This document shows positions 6,588 to 13,492 of a stretch of 41,690 bases of DNA, piece after piece. Source of the stretch: Pseudomonadota bacterium (GTDB lineage: Bacteria; Pseudomonadota; Gammaproteobacteria; Burkholderiales; REEB80). Position 1 is the first letter of the stretch. Each line of letters begins with the position of its first letter. Both the position numbers and the translations under genes were made by a program. A model generated the notes under the pieces. It was given only the letters and a program-made list of their open reading frames with translations. It had not been told where the DNA came from and did not search any database. The stretch is from positions 1-41,690 of the forward strand of contig JAGWIG010000020.1 in NCBI GenBank assembly GCA_028873515.1, written 5' to 3'.

Positions 6588-6897
6588 GGTTCATCACCTC
6601 TGCTTTCAGTTTGGCTAGAAAATCAGCCGACAGGTTGTCGAATTTTGCCTTGGTATATGCTATCAGCAACCAGATACGGCCATCCACGCTATTGAAGTAG
6701 ATTACTCGCACACCGCCACGTTTACCCATGCCTGAACGACTCCAGCGCACCTTGCGGCAGCCGCCAGCACCAGGAATTACATCACCGGCAAGCGGATTGG
6801 CGGCAATCCAGTCGATAAACCCGGCCAGTTCGGAGTTCGACCATATCTGGGCAGCGTAGCGCTGGAAAACTTCAGTTTCTGCGACGGTTTTGAGCAC
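6580..6897 (-). CDS. higB: RelE/HigB-like toxin
   Basis: This is a probable ribosome-dependent mRNA endonuclease of the RelE fold. The family core is clear: FIDWIAANPLAGDVIPGAGG, CRKVRWSRSGMGKRGGVRVI and YTKAKFDNLSADFLAKLK. I place the start at GTG 6897 (105 residues), because the 18 codons upstream run through the promoter and operator palindrome and homologues begin near this point. No Shine-Dalgarno is visible at the GTG, so the message may be nearly leaderless. It overlaps the antitoxin gene by 8 bp. Confidence 0.82.
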   Translation of the reverse strand: MLKTVAETEVFQRYAAQIWSNSELAGFIDWIAANPLAGDVIPGAGGCRKVRWSRSGMGKRGGVRVIYFNSVDGRIWLLIAYTKAKFDNLSADFLAKLKAEVMNHG

Positions 6898-6906
6898 AAA
6901 ACAAGT

Positions 6907-6928
6907 ATACGGCAATGCCGTATTATAG
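6907..6928 (-). promoter_or_regulatory. higBA operator and promoter
   Basis: ATACGGCA-A-TGCCGTAT is a perfect 8-1-8 palindrome at 6907-6923. On the minus strand TATAAT lies at its upstream edge (about 6922-6927), with TTGACT abutting it and a poor distal -35. The placement fits autorepression by the antitoxin. Confidence 0.65.
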
Positions 6929-6992
6929 TCAAACTGCCACTTTTTAACCAAAATTTACATTTATAGTAGCAAATTCTAGGTTTTATAAGCCT

Positions 6993-7310
6993 CTAGCAAG
7001 CCTTTTTTACCAAATTCCGAATGACATTAATTGTCATTTCTGGACGGTTTGGAAAACGAGCCACCAGATCAAGCTCTCCGCCCATCGCTTCAACATGTTT
7101 GCGTAAGGTAGAAAGCAGCATGTCGCTTTTATTTTCCAAACGTGAAATTGTGTCCTGCCTCACCTTAAGATTTTTGGCAAGCTCTTCCTGAGTTAACTCA
7201 ACAGCCAGTCGCAAATCTTTGAGGGTAGCAAGGTTTGCTGCCCGATTCTCAATTTTAGCCTTTCTATTCTCTGGTAATCCAGCCATTATCTGTTCAAGAT
7301 TTTTAGCCAT
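6993..7310 (-). CDS. XRE-family antitoxin, partner of Gp49-like toxin
   Basis: The 105-residue protein has a typical N-terminus (MAKNLEQIMAGLPENRKAKI). The HTH lies at about residues 38-70 (RLAVELTQEELAKNLKVRQD, TISRLENKSDMLLSTLRKHV) and is followed by the AMGGELDLVARFP tail found in antitoxins of Gp49 (DUF891) toxins. ATG 7310 is preceded by GGAG; the eight upstream codons are not needed. It follows its toxin by 26 bp. An AATGACA/TGTCATT inverted repeat lies in its own 3' end (7020-7038). Confidence 0.85.
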   Translation of the reverse strand: MAKNLEQIMAGLPENRKAKIENRAANLATLKDLRLAVELTQEELAKNLKVRQDTISRLENKSDMLLSTLRKHVEAMGGELDLVARFPNRPEMTINVIRNLVKKAC

Positions 7311-7336
7311 GGTGTGTATACTCCATATATCCAATT

Positions 7337-7681
7337 TTAATCTGTCAAATGCGCTTCATAACGCTGGTCAGCAAGTTCAATCAGTTTGCTGTAAAACCGT
7401 TTTTGGTTAACGCCTGCCTTATTACCTGCTGCGAGCAGAATACCCTGCCGATCAGGATCGAAAGCAAAAGCAATGCGCCAAATTCCGCCATTCCAGTTAA
7501 ACCTTAGTTCTTTCATATTGGCATGCCTTGATCCATTGAGGGTATCAACAGTCGGGCGACCAAGATGAGGGCCGTATTGTCGTAATAACAGAGCATGGGC
7601 CAATAACTCATCCTGCAATGCAGGAACCCACTGTTCAAACTCCAGCGCAAATTCATCATGAAATAGAACGGCCCAAATCAT
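7337..7681 (-). CDS. Gp49/DUF891-family toxin (RelE superfamily)
   Basis: The 114-residue toxin is of the phage Gp49-like branch of the RelE/ParE superfamily. Family blocks in order are MIWAVLFHDEFALEF, LQDELLAHALLLRQYGPHLG, RPTVDTLNGSRHANMKELRF, GGIWRIAFAFDPDRQGILL and KRFYSKLIELADQRYEAHL. I start at ATG 7681, where homologues begin; a TTG-initiated extension of 19 codons lacks support. No strong ribosome site is seen. It is the first gene of a toxin-antitoxin pair transcribed leftward from a region with repeated TGTGCCA motifs. Confidence 0.85.
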   Translation of the reverse strand: MIWAVLFHDEFALEFEQWVPALQDELLAHALLLRQYGPHLGRPTVDTLNGSRHANMKELRFNWNGGIWRIAFAFDPDRQGILLAAGNKAGVNQKRFYSKLIELADQRYEAHLTD

Positions 7682-7816
7682 GCTGTAATTATGGATTAAA
7701 ACACATATGGATGCAAATACATATTTTTCACTCCGCAAATTATTGTTCGTGAAGCGGCTTGTCTTGGAATAATCAGCCTGGTTATTTCATTTATCAAACC
7801 AGACCTGATTGTATTG

Positions 7817-7850
7817 TGTGCCAAATTGTGCCAGTCTTAAATTTGGCTTG
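7817..7850 (-). promoter_or_regulatory. Repeated TGTGCCA motif upstream of Gp49/XRE pair 1
   Basis: TGTGCCA occurs at 7817-7823 and 7827-7833, 10 bp apart, followed by a partial inverted match (TTGGCTTGCCAC). It lies about 135 bp before the toxin start. The same heptamer recurs at the other Gp49/XRE locus (8968-8998), suggesting related operators. Function is inferred. Confidence 0.45.
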
Positions 7851-8021
7851 CCACATTACCCGGGCCAGAAATGTCATTACAAAAAAGCTTACCTGTGGCT
7901 CTGTTTCATTAATGCGCTTTAAAAAAACAAAGGCCATACCCGAAGATATAGCCTTTGGACATGATCAATTATCGAGGCATATGACGTCTTGTCATCTACT
8001 TTTCATACACCTACTTCACAT

Positions 8022-8110
8022 CTTTCATCCCCACGTGCGTGGGGGATACCCAAAATCATATGGTAATGGGAATCGGGTATCGCTTTCATCCCCACGTGCG
8101 CGGGGGATAC
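8022..8110 (-). CRISPR. Minimal two-repeat CRISPR remnant of type I-E form
   Basis: Two 28-bp repeats lie at 8022-8049 and 8083-8110, differing at one base (GCGTGGGG versus GCGCGGGG). They are separated by a 33-bp spacer, so the period is 61 bp, exactly the type I-E periodicity. On the minus strand each repeat begins GTATCCCCC and ends GTGGGGATGAAAG, matching the hairpin form of I-E repeats. No third copy is found one period away on either side, and no cas genes are in the window. It lies between two toxin-antitoxin pairs. Confidence 0.82.
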
Positions 8111-8203
8111 GTGAAGGTTCACAAGCCCGACTAGCGGGAACGATTAGATTATATAACAGATGTTTTACCTTTGGTAAATATTATTTTTATTTTTATAACC
8201 CTC

Positions 8204-8512
8204 TTAAATCCCTGAAAAATCAGCCATCACTACCTCACCGTCCGGAAACTTCGCCTTGATTTCCAGTTCTCCACCCATCGCCTTAATGTGTGAACGTAAT
8301 GTACTAATGTACATATCGGTACGCTGTTCAATTTTCGAAACATTTGCTTGACTCACATTGAGGGTTCGAGCAATAACTTCCTGAGATAGCCCGCGGGCAC
8401 GTCGCAATTCATGTAAAGGATATTCTGCACGCAACCTTGAAGCGATCCGGTTAGCTTCATTTCTTGCTTCCACCGTCATCTTCGCCCGTAATTCAGAAAA
8501 TTTCTTAGCCAT
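8204..8512 (-). CDS. XRE-family antitoxin of second Gp49-type pair
   Basis: The 102-residue protein opens with MAKKFSELRAKM. The HTH lies at about residues 38-70 (HELRRARGLSQEVIARTLNV, SQANVSKIEQRTDMYISTL), with the SHIKAMGGELEIKAKFPDG tail characteristic of this antitoxin branch. ATG 8512 is preceded by GGAGAAGG and overlaps the toxin stop by 8 bp. The paralogue at 6993-7310 shares the STLRxHxxAMGGEL block but is clearly diverged elsewhere, so this is not a recent duplication. Confidence 0.87.
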   Translation of the reverse strand: MAKKFSELRAKMTVEARNEANRIASRLRAEYPLHELRRARGLSQEVIARTLNVSQANVSKIEQRTDMYISTLRSHIKAMGGELEIKAKFPDGEVVMADFSGI

Positions 8513-8882
8513 CTTTACCTTCTCCTTTATCTTTCTCCTGATCCAACTTTTCTAGATGTGCTTCATATAACCTGTCCGCAATCGGTATATGAACTTCATA
8601 CCACCGATCCTGACCTGTCTTGTCTCCACCAAGCAGCAATATTGCATCCCTTTTTGGATTGAAGATATAAAGCACACGATAAGGCTTACCCTGATGTTGA
8701 ATCCGTAATTCCCGCATATGGTTAAATCTGGATTGATTCACTCCAGAACAATGAGGGAATGTCAAATATGCGCCATGCTCTTCAAGAAGCTGAATTACAG
8801 CTTCTATGGAAGCCTGCTCTAATGCTGATAGGGAATCCCACCAAATCCCAAATTCATCTGTATATTCAATTTCACAGGACAT
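8505..8882 (-). CDS. Gp49/DUF891-family toxin, second pair
   Basis: The 125-residue RelE-superfamily toxin has blocks IEYTDEFGIWWDSLSALEQA, IEAVIQLLEEHGAYLTFPHC, FNHMRELRIQHQGKPYRVLY, FNPKRDAILLLGGDKTGQDR and DRLYEAHLEKL. A charged tail DQEKDKGEGKDG follows. ATG 8882 has no clear ribosome site. It is the first gene of its pair and the last protein gene before tRNA-Val. Confidence 0.87.
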   Translation of the reverse strand: MSCEIEYTDEFGIWWDSLSALEQASIEAVIQLLEEHGAYLTFPHCSGVNQSRFNHMRELRIQHQGKPYRVLYIFNPKRDAILLLGGDKTGQDRWYEVHIPIADRLYEAHLEKLDQEKDKGEGKDG

Positions 8883-8942
8883 GGATAAATATAACCTTCT
8901 AGTTATATTTAGTCAACATTGTATTTGCCCCGTACTGCCCCG

Positions 8943-8959
8943 TAATGACATTGTCATTA
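8943..8959. promoter_or_regulatory. Perfect palindrome upstream of second Gp49/XRE pair
   Basis: TAATGACA-T-TGTCATTA is an 8-1-8 palindrome 61 bp before the toxin start. The TGACA/TGTCA arms resemble the inverted repeat inside the paralogous antitoxin gene (7020-7038). A probable repressor site. Confidence 0.5.
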
Positions 8960-8967
8960 AGATTTTC

Positions 8968-8998
8968 TGGCACAATTCTGGCACAATGAACTGTGCCA
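8968..8998 (-). promoter_or_regulatory. TGTGCCA repeat cluster upstream of second pair
   Basis: TGGCACA occurs at 8968-8974 and 8979-8985, 11 bp apart, and its complement TGTGCCA lies at 8992-8998. One direct and one inverted pair of the same heptamer are therefore packed in 31 bp. This is the same heptamer as at 7817-7833. Confidence 0.5.
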
Positions 8999-9077
8999 AG
9001 AAGGGTAAATACGGGTAAATGATGAAAAACAGAAGTGAAGAGGTGTTACGTAACTTGCTATTTTATTGGTGTTTTTT

Positions 9078-9152
9078 TGGTGGGTGGTACAGGGATCGAA
9101 CCTGTGGCCCCTGCCGTGTGAAGGCAATGCTCTACCGCTGAGCTAACCACCC
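9078..9152 (-). tRNA. tRNA-Val(CAC)
   Basis: The cloverleaf is complete. Acceptor GGGTGGT pairs with ACCACCC, the D arm is GCTC/GAGC, anticodon stem TTGCC/GGCAG holds loop TTCACAC with anticodon CAC, and the T arm ACAGG/CCTGT holds TTCGATC. CCA is encoded. The 3' end faces the island on the left, the usual orientation for tyrosine-recombinase integration into tRNA genes. Confidence 0.92.
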
Positions 9153-9434
9153 TACCCTAACGAAAGCCCATTTAATCAAAATCCAAAATAGTGGTCAACT
9201 CGGCAAATCAAGTTCTATAAACCTAACTACTTTAATAGCACTAAACGGGAACAGCGACTGCATGCTAACACTCCATGCCTGATTCAGCGATATTTAACTT
9301 TGAACATTTTATTTTTACATGACAACAGGATTCGTTTCAGAACGTATCATAAAAATAAAACTGCAAACGACTACATCCTCTCCCAACAATTAAAATCTGC
9401 TAAAATACGCGATTTAAAGTATCGAAACCAATTC

Positions 9435-10835
9435 ATGACCATCCGCACTCGTTTTGCTCCCAGCCCAACTGGTTTCTTGCATATTGGAGGGGCCCGCACA
9501 GCGCTTTTTTCTTGGGCCTATGCCCGAAAAAATAATGGAAAATTCATTCTACGTATCGAAGATACCGATCAAGTACGTTCGACCCAAGCTTCCGTAGATG
9601 CCATCCTCAACAGTCTTAAATGGCTCGGTATCGATTGGGATGAAGGACCATTCTTCCAGATGCAGCGTATGGCCCGGTATCAGGAAGTAATTCGGCTATT
9701 GCTTAAAATAAACCAGGCCTATTATTGCTACTGCACCCCAGCAGAGTTGGAAATCATGCGCAATGAGCAAATTAAAGCCGGACTCAAACCACGTTACAAC
9801 GGGTTATGGCGGGATTCAAAAGTTTCTCCTCCCGCCGATATCAAGCCGGTTATACGTTTCAAAAACCCACGGGAAGGCGCAGTAACATTCAAGGATCTCA
9901 TTAAAGGAAGTATTACTGTCCAAAACAGTGAACTGGATGATTTCATCATTGCGCGCTCAGATGGCACGCCAACGTACAATTTTTGTGTCGTTGTTGATGA
10001 CTGGGACATGGAAATTACGCATGTCATCCGTGGTGACGACCATATCAACAACACACCCAGACAAATAAACCTCTTGAAGGCTTTAACCGCCCCTACACCT
10101 GAATACGCACATGTCCCCATGATACTCGCCAACTCTGGCGAACGGCTGTCCAAACGCCATGGTGCGGTCAGTGTCATGCAGTATGAAGCTGATGGGTATC
10201 TGCCTGAAGCATTGATAAACTTTCTCGCACGCCTTTCCTGGGGACATGGCGATGATGAGATATTTTCTGTCAGCCAGTTTATTGAATGGTTTGATTTGTC
10301 ACATGTCAACAGTTCACCCGCCCGATTCAATTTTGATAAGTTAAAATGGTTGAACCAGCAGTACATTAAAACTGCAGATGCCCATCGTCTTGCCAGTCTT
10401 ATTCAACCCCGTCTTGCTTCATGTGGGATTGATTCCACTTCTGGACCCCTTCTTTCAGATGTCACCAATCTTCTTCGCGACCGTGCAAGCTTACTGACTG
10501 AAATGACTGAAGCAGCCATACCCTTTTATTCACCTGTTGAACCTGATCTGAAAGATGTCATAAAATACCTGACTCCAGATGCTAAGGTGCTAATGAATGA
10601 TCTACTTGAACGATTCAAAACAATAGACTGGAACCGCGAGGCCATTCATTCAACCATCACTGAAACTGTAGCCTGCCACAATGTCAATTTTGGGCGTGTG
10701 GCCATGCCACTTAGAATGCTTGTAACTGGAGCCACGCAAACTCCTGCCATTGATGCAACTCTCGAATTAATTGGTAAAAATGAGGTCATGAAAAGAATGG
10801 GGGAAAGACTCTTATCCTGGCCAGGGTGCAGTTGA
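9435..10835 (+). CDS. gltX: Glutamyl-tRNA synthetase
   Basis: GluRS charges tRNA-Glu with glutamate in the cytoplasm. The 466-residue protein has class I motifs: PSPTGFLHIGGARTALFSW (HIGH-type) at about residues 9-27, and ERLSKRHGAVSV (KMSKS-type) in the second third. IEDTDQVRS and VIRGDDHINNTPRQI are also typical. ATG 9435 starts the conserved MTIRTRFAPSP; an upstream TTG frame adds 45 unsupported codons. Length is normal. Its cognate tRNA-Glu gene lies just downstream with tRNA-Ala, a common betaproteobacterial arrangement. Confidence 0.96.
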   Translation: MTIRTRFAPSPTGFLHIGGARTALFSWAYARKNNGKFILRIEDTDQVRSTQASVDAILNSLKWLGIDWDEGPFFQMQRMARYQEVIRLLLKINQAYYCYCTPAELEIMRNEQIKAGLKPRYNGLWRDSKVSPPADIKPVIRFKNPREGAVTFKDLIKGSITVQNSELDDFIIARSDGTPTYNFCVVVDDWDMEITHVIRGDDHINNTPRQINLLKALTAPTPEYAHVPMILANSGERLSKRHGAVSVMQYEADGYLPEALINFLARLSWGHGDDEIFSVSQFIEWFDLSHVNSSPARFNFDKLKWLNQQYIKTADAHRLASLIQPRLASCGIDSTSGPLLSDVTNLLRDRASLLTEMTEAAIPFYSPVEPDLKDVIKYLTPDAKVLMNDLLERFKTIDWNREAIHSTITETVACHNVNFGRVAMPLRMLVTGATQTPAIDATLELIGKNEVMKRMGERLLSWPGCS

Positions 10836-10871
10836 CAGAAAACCTCAATCGCCGTATAGTTGCGGCTTTTC

Positions 10872-10947
<76 letters not shown>

Positions 10948-10985
10948 TGACAGTATGAATACCTTGGATTTTCGTAGAAGTTCCT

Positions 10986-11061
10986 GACCCATTCGTCTAG
11001 AGGCCTAGGACATCGCCCTTTCACGGCGGTAACACGAGTTCGAATCTCGTATGGGTCGCCA
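10986..11061 (+). tRNA. tRNA-Glu(TTC)
   Basis: Acceptor GACCCAT pairs with ATGGGTC. Anticodon stem TCGCC/GGCGG holds loop CTTTCAC with anticodon TTC. T arm ACGAG/CTCGT holds TTCGAAT, with GCCA at the 3' end. It is the substrate of the GltX encoded just upstream. Confidence 0.95.
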
Positions 11062-11107
11062 AGCTATCAAGATTCAAACAGCTTGGCGTCAATTTCAGAT
11101 ATAAAGA

Positions 11108-13045
11108 ATGGTCGTTCTGGTCATGTCTTTTTCATCTCTTTCACCAGCAAATCTAATATTTGATCAAAATGGGCAACCATGCTCCCTTCAGTATGACGAT
11201 GTTTATCACACCTTAGACGGTGGACCGGAACAGTCTCTTCACGTTTTTTTAGGCGGGAATGACCTTCCTGATCGATGGCAAGGTGAGAAACAATTCACTG
11301 TACTTGAAACAGGCTTTGGCTTGGGTCTTAACTTTCTCATGACATGGAAAACCTGGAATGAAGATATCCATCATTCAGAGAAGCTACATTTCATTTCACT
11401 TGAGAAACACCCTTTTAATGCAGCAGACTTATCCAAATTATATAAATCCTGGCCCGAACTCGATTTTTATTCCCACAAGTTGATTTCGGCCTGGCCGATA
11501 TTAACACCAGGCTTACACCGTTTGAGCTTCAACAACGAGCAAGTCATACTTACGCTTGGCCTTGGTGAAGGTAATGAACTAATCAGGGAAATTGAAGCAA
11601 ATGTTGATGCGTTTTTTCTCGATGGATTCAAGCCCAGCCGGAATCCGGATCTTTGGTCCCTGAATCTGTTCCGCCAGATGAGAAGGCTAGCTCACCCTGA
11701 TGCCACAATTGCAACTTATACCGTAGCTTCAAGTGTTCGAAACAACCTGAAAGAAGCCGGATTTGAAACACATAAAACGGAAGGTTTTGGGCACAAACGG
11801 GAAATGCTGAAAGGCAAACTTTGCCACCATTCCAAAAAACCAGCAATAATTCAGACTCCTTCTTTTATCCGCCATGCAATTGTTATTGGAGCCGGCCTTG
11901 CAGGCGCATCCATCTCAGAGAAACTGGCTGCTCGTGGATGGAGTGTCGAACTTGTAGAACGGCACAGCCAAGTAGCTCATGAAGCCTCAGGAAACTCAGC
12001 AGGCATCCTAATGCCTCTGTTATCGAAAGACGACAATATTGTCTCAAGGCTTACCCGTGCCGGATTTCTGCTAACACGTGCCAAAGCCATGGAAATTGAA
12101 TCCTCAGGTCTTAACTCAGGCTTTAATGCAGGTGGCGTACTCCTTTGTGCTAAAAATCTTGAGGACGAATTATCACTCAACTCTCTTATCACACCATTTA
12201 ACTGGCCAGAAGTCTATGTACGATCAGCAAGCAAAAAAGAAGCCGCCGAACTTTCCGGCTATCCAGTTCCCGCTGGTGGACTCTATTTTCCACTTGCCGG
12301 AGTTATGTCCCCAAAACAATTCTGTAATGCCTTACTGGATTACCATTCCGACCGGATCCATCGTCACTTTAATTGTGAGGCAACAAAGTTGCTTAATATT
12401 AATGGGATATGGAATATTTTTGATAAAGAAAATAAAGTTATCACTACCGCACCTGTAGTTGTCATGGCCAATGCTGCAGAAGCCTTGGCCATGGGCATTG
12501 AAGTTCCAATAAAAAAAATCCGGGGGCAAATTTCCTGCCTGCCAGCAAGTCTAATACCTGGCCCCCGGGTTGCATTATGCAATTCTGGCTATGTCACACC
12601 AAAAATCAATGGATACACATATTTTGGAGCGACCTATGATAACGATATGAATCAGGATATCTGTTTTTCAAGCCATCAGAAAAACTTTAGCCGACTTGAG
12701 CAATTGATACCTGACTTAATCAAGCCTATTCCATCAGCAGATTGTTTTAAAGGCAGGGTCGGTTTCCGGGCAGTAAGTCCAGATCGGCTCCCTCTAGTTG
12801 GGCCAGTTGCATTAACAGAAACAATAACACCAGGAATGAAAACTGAAAAAATTAAGCGGGTACCAGGTCTTTATGTAATGATTGGCTTAGGATCAAGAGG
12901 GCTAGCATGGGCACCAATTTGTGCAGATATTCTGGTTAGCATGCTTGAACATGAACCAATGCCAGTCGAAAAAAAACTCATTCACTCACTGGATCCAGCC
13001 AGATTTCTCCTGCGGGATGCAAAACAGAACCAAAACCAAGGCTAA
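11108..13045 (+). CDS. mnmC: Bifunctional tRNA modification enzyme MnmC
   Basis: MnmC performs the last two steps of mnm5s2U34 synthesis in tRNA: FAD-dependent removal of the carboxymethyl group, then SAM-dependent methylation. The 645-residue length fits the fused form. The N-terminal MnmD methyltransferase shows VLETGFGLGLNFL and DAFFLDGFKPSRNPDLW. The C-terminal oxidase begins near residue 258 with the Rossmann motif AIVIGAGLAGASISEKLAAR and includes EASGNSAGILMPLLS and GRVGFRAVSPDRLPLVGP. ATG 11108 gives the longest frame; ATG 11123 (MSFSSL) is equally plausible, and neither has a strong ribosome site. It ends tail-to-tail with a usp gene, overlapping 4 bp. Confidence 0.95.
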   Translation: MVVLVMSFSSLSPANLIFDQNGQPCSLQYDDVYHTLDGGPEQSLHVFLGGNDLPDRWQGEKQFTVLETGFGLGLNFLMTWKTWNEDIHHSEKLHFISLEKHPFNAADLSKLYKSWPELDFYSHKLISAWPILTPGLHRLSFNNEQVILTLGLGEGNELIREIEANVDAFFLDGFKPSRNPDLWSLNLFRQMRRLAHPDATIATYTVASSVRNNLKEAGFETHKTEGFGHKREMLKGKLCHHSKKPAIIQTPSFIRHAIVIGAGLAGASISEKLAARGWSVELVERHSQVAHEASGNSAGILMPLLSKDDNIVSRLTRAGFLLTRAKAMEIESSGLNSGFNAGGVLLCAKNLEDELSLNSLITPFNWPEVYVRSASKKEAAELSGYPVPAGGLYFPLAGVMSPKQFCNALLDYHSDRIHRHFNCEATKLLNINGIWNIFDKENKVITTAPVVVMANAAEALAMGIEVPIKKIRGQISCLPASLIPGPRVALCNSGYVTPKINGYTYFGATYDNDMNQDICFSSHQKNFSRLEQLIPDLIKPIPSADCFKGRVGFRAVSPDRLPLVGPVALTETITPGMKTEKIKRVPGLYVMIGLGSRGLAWAPICADILVSMLEHEPMPVEKKLIHSLDPARFLLRDAKQNQNQG

Positions 13046-13488
13046 TTCTGGTCGTTTTCATCAAGAACGGCAATCAGCAAGCTGCATGGGGAATCATCAA
13101 GCAATGACACATCCAGGGAACCACTCCACCATCTTGCAAGACGGCTTCGATGTCTATGTCCTGCCACAATCAAATCGATATTATATTCACGCGCAAAAAG
13201 CTTAATCTGCTGAACAGGCTCCCCATATAGCAGATGGCCTGTGACCTGCAGACCTCTTGATAAGAGTTTTGCCACTCCTTCATCTAAAATACCCTGATAT
13301 TGTTTTCTCTCATTTTCATAATATGAATCCGACACCATCCCATCGCTAAATCCTAAATTCGGCATGGGCCTTATAACTGCCAAAAGATGGGTTTCTGCCT
13401 GTAATGCAGTTGCAATTTCAGCACCCTGCCGTAGAGCAGCACGCCCTTCACGACTCCCATCATAGGCCAACAGAATTTTCTGATACAT
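13042..13488 (-). CDS. Universal stress protein (UspA family), lacks full ATP motif
   Basis: The 148-residue single Usp domain begins YQKILLAYDGSREGRAALRQ. ATG 13488 is preceded by GAGGAG; an in-frame TTG upstream is less likely. The nucleotide-binding motif G-2x-G-9x-G(S/T) appears as GHRH then nine residues then GS, so the second glycine is His and ATP binding is uncertain. It follows a c-di-GMP enzyme gene by 4 bp on the same strand, so the two are almost certainly co-transcribed. The role is probably stress-linked signalling. Confidence 0.9.
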   Translation of the reverse strand: MYQKILLAYDGSREGRAALRQGAEIATALQAETHLLAVIRPMPNLGFSDGMVSDSYYENERKQYQGILDEGVAKLLSRGLQVTGHLLYGEPVQQIKLFAREYNIDLIVAGHRHRSRLARWWSGSLDVSLLDDSPCSLLIAVLDENDQN

Positions 13489-13492
13489 TTTT

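Noticed and set aside
7759-8259. A 166-codon rightward open frame
   Set aside because: It runs through both CRISPR repeats, the operator region and the end of an antitoxin gene, and has no ribosome site or family features.
9794-10366. A 190-codon leftward frame
   Set aside because: It is entirely antisense to gltX, whose protein sequence is unmistakable.
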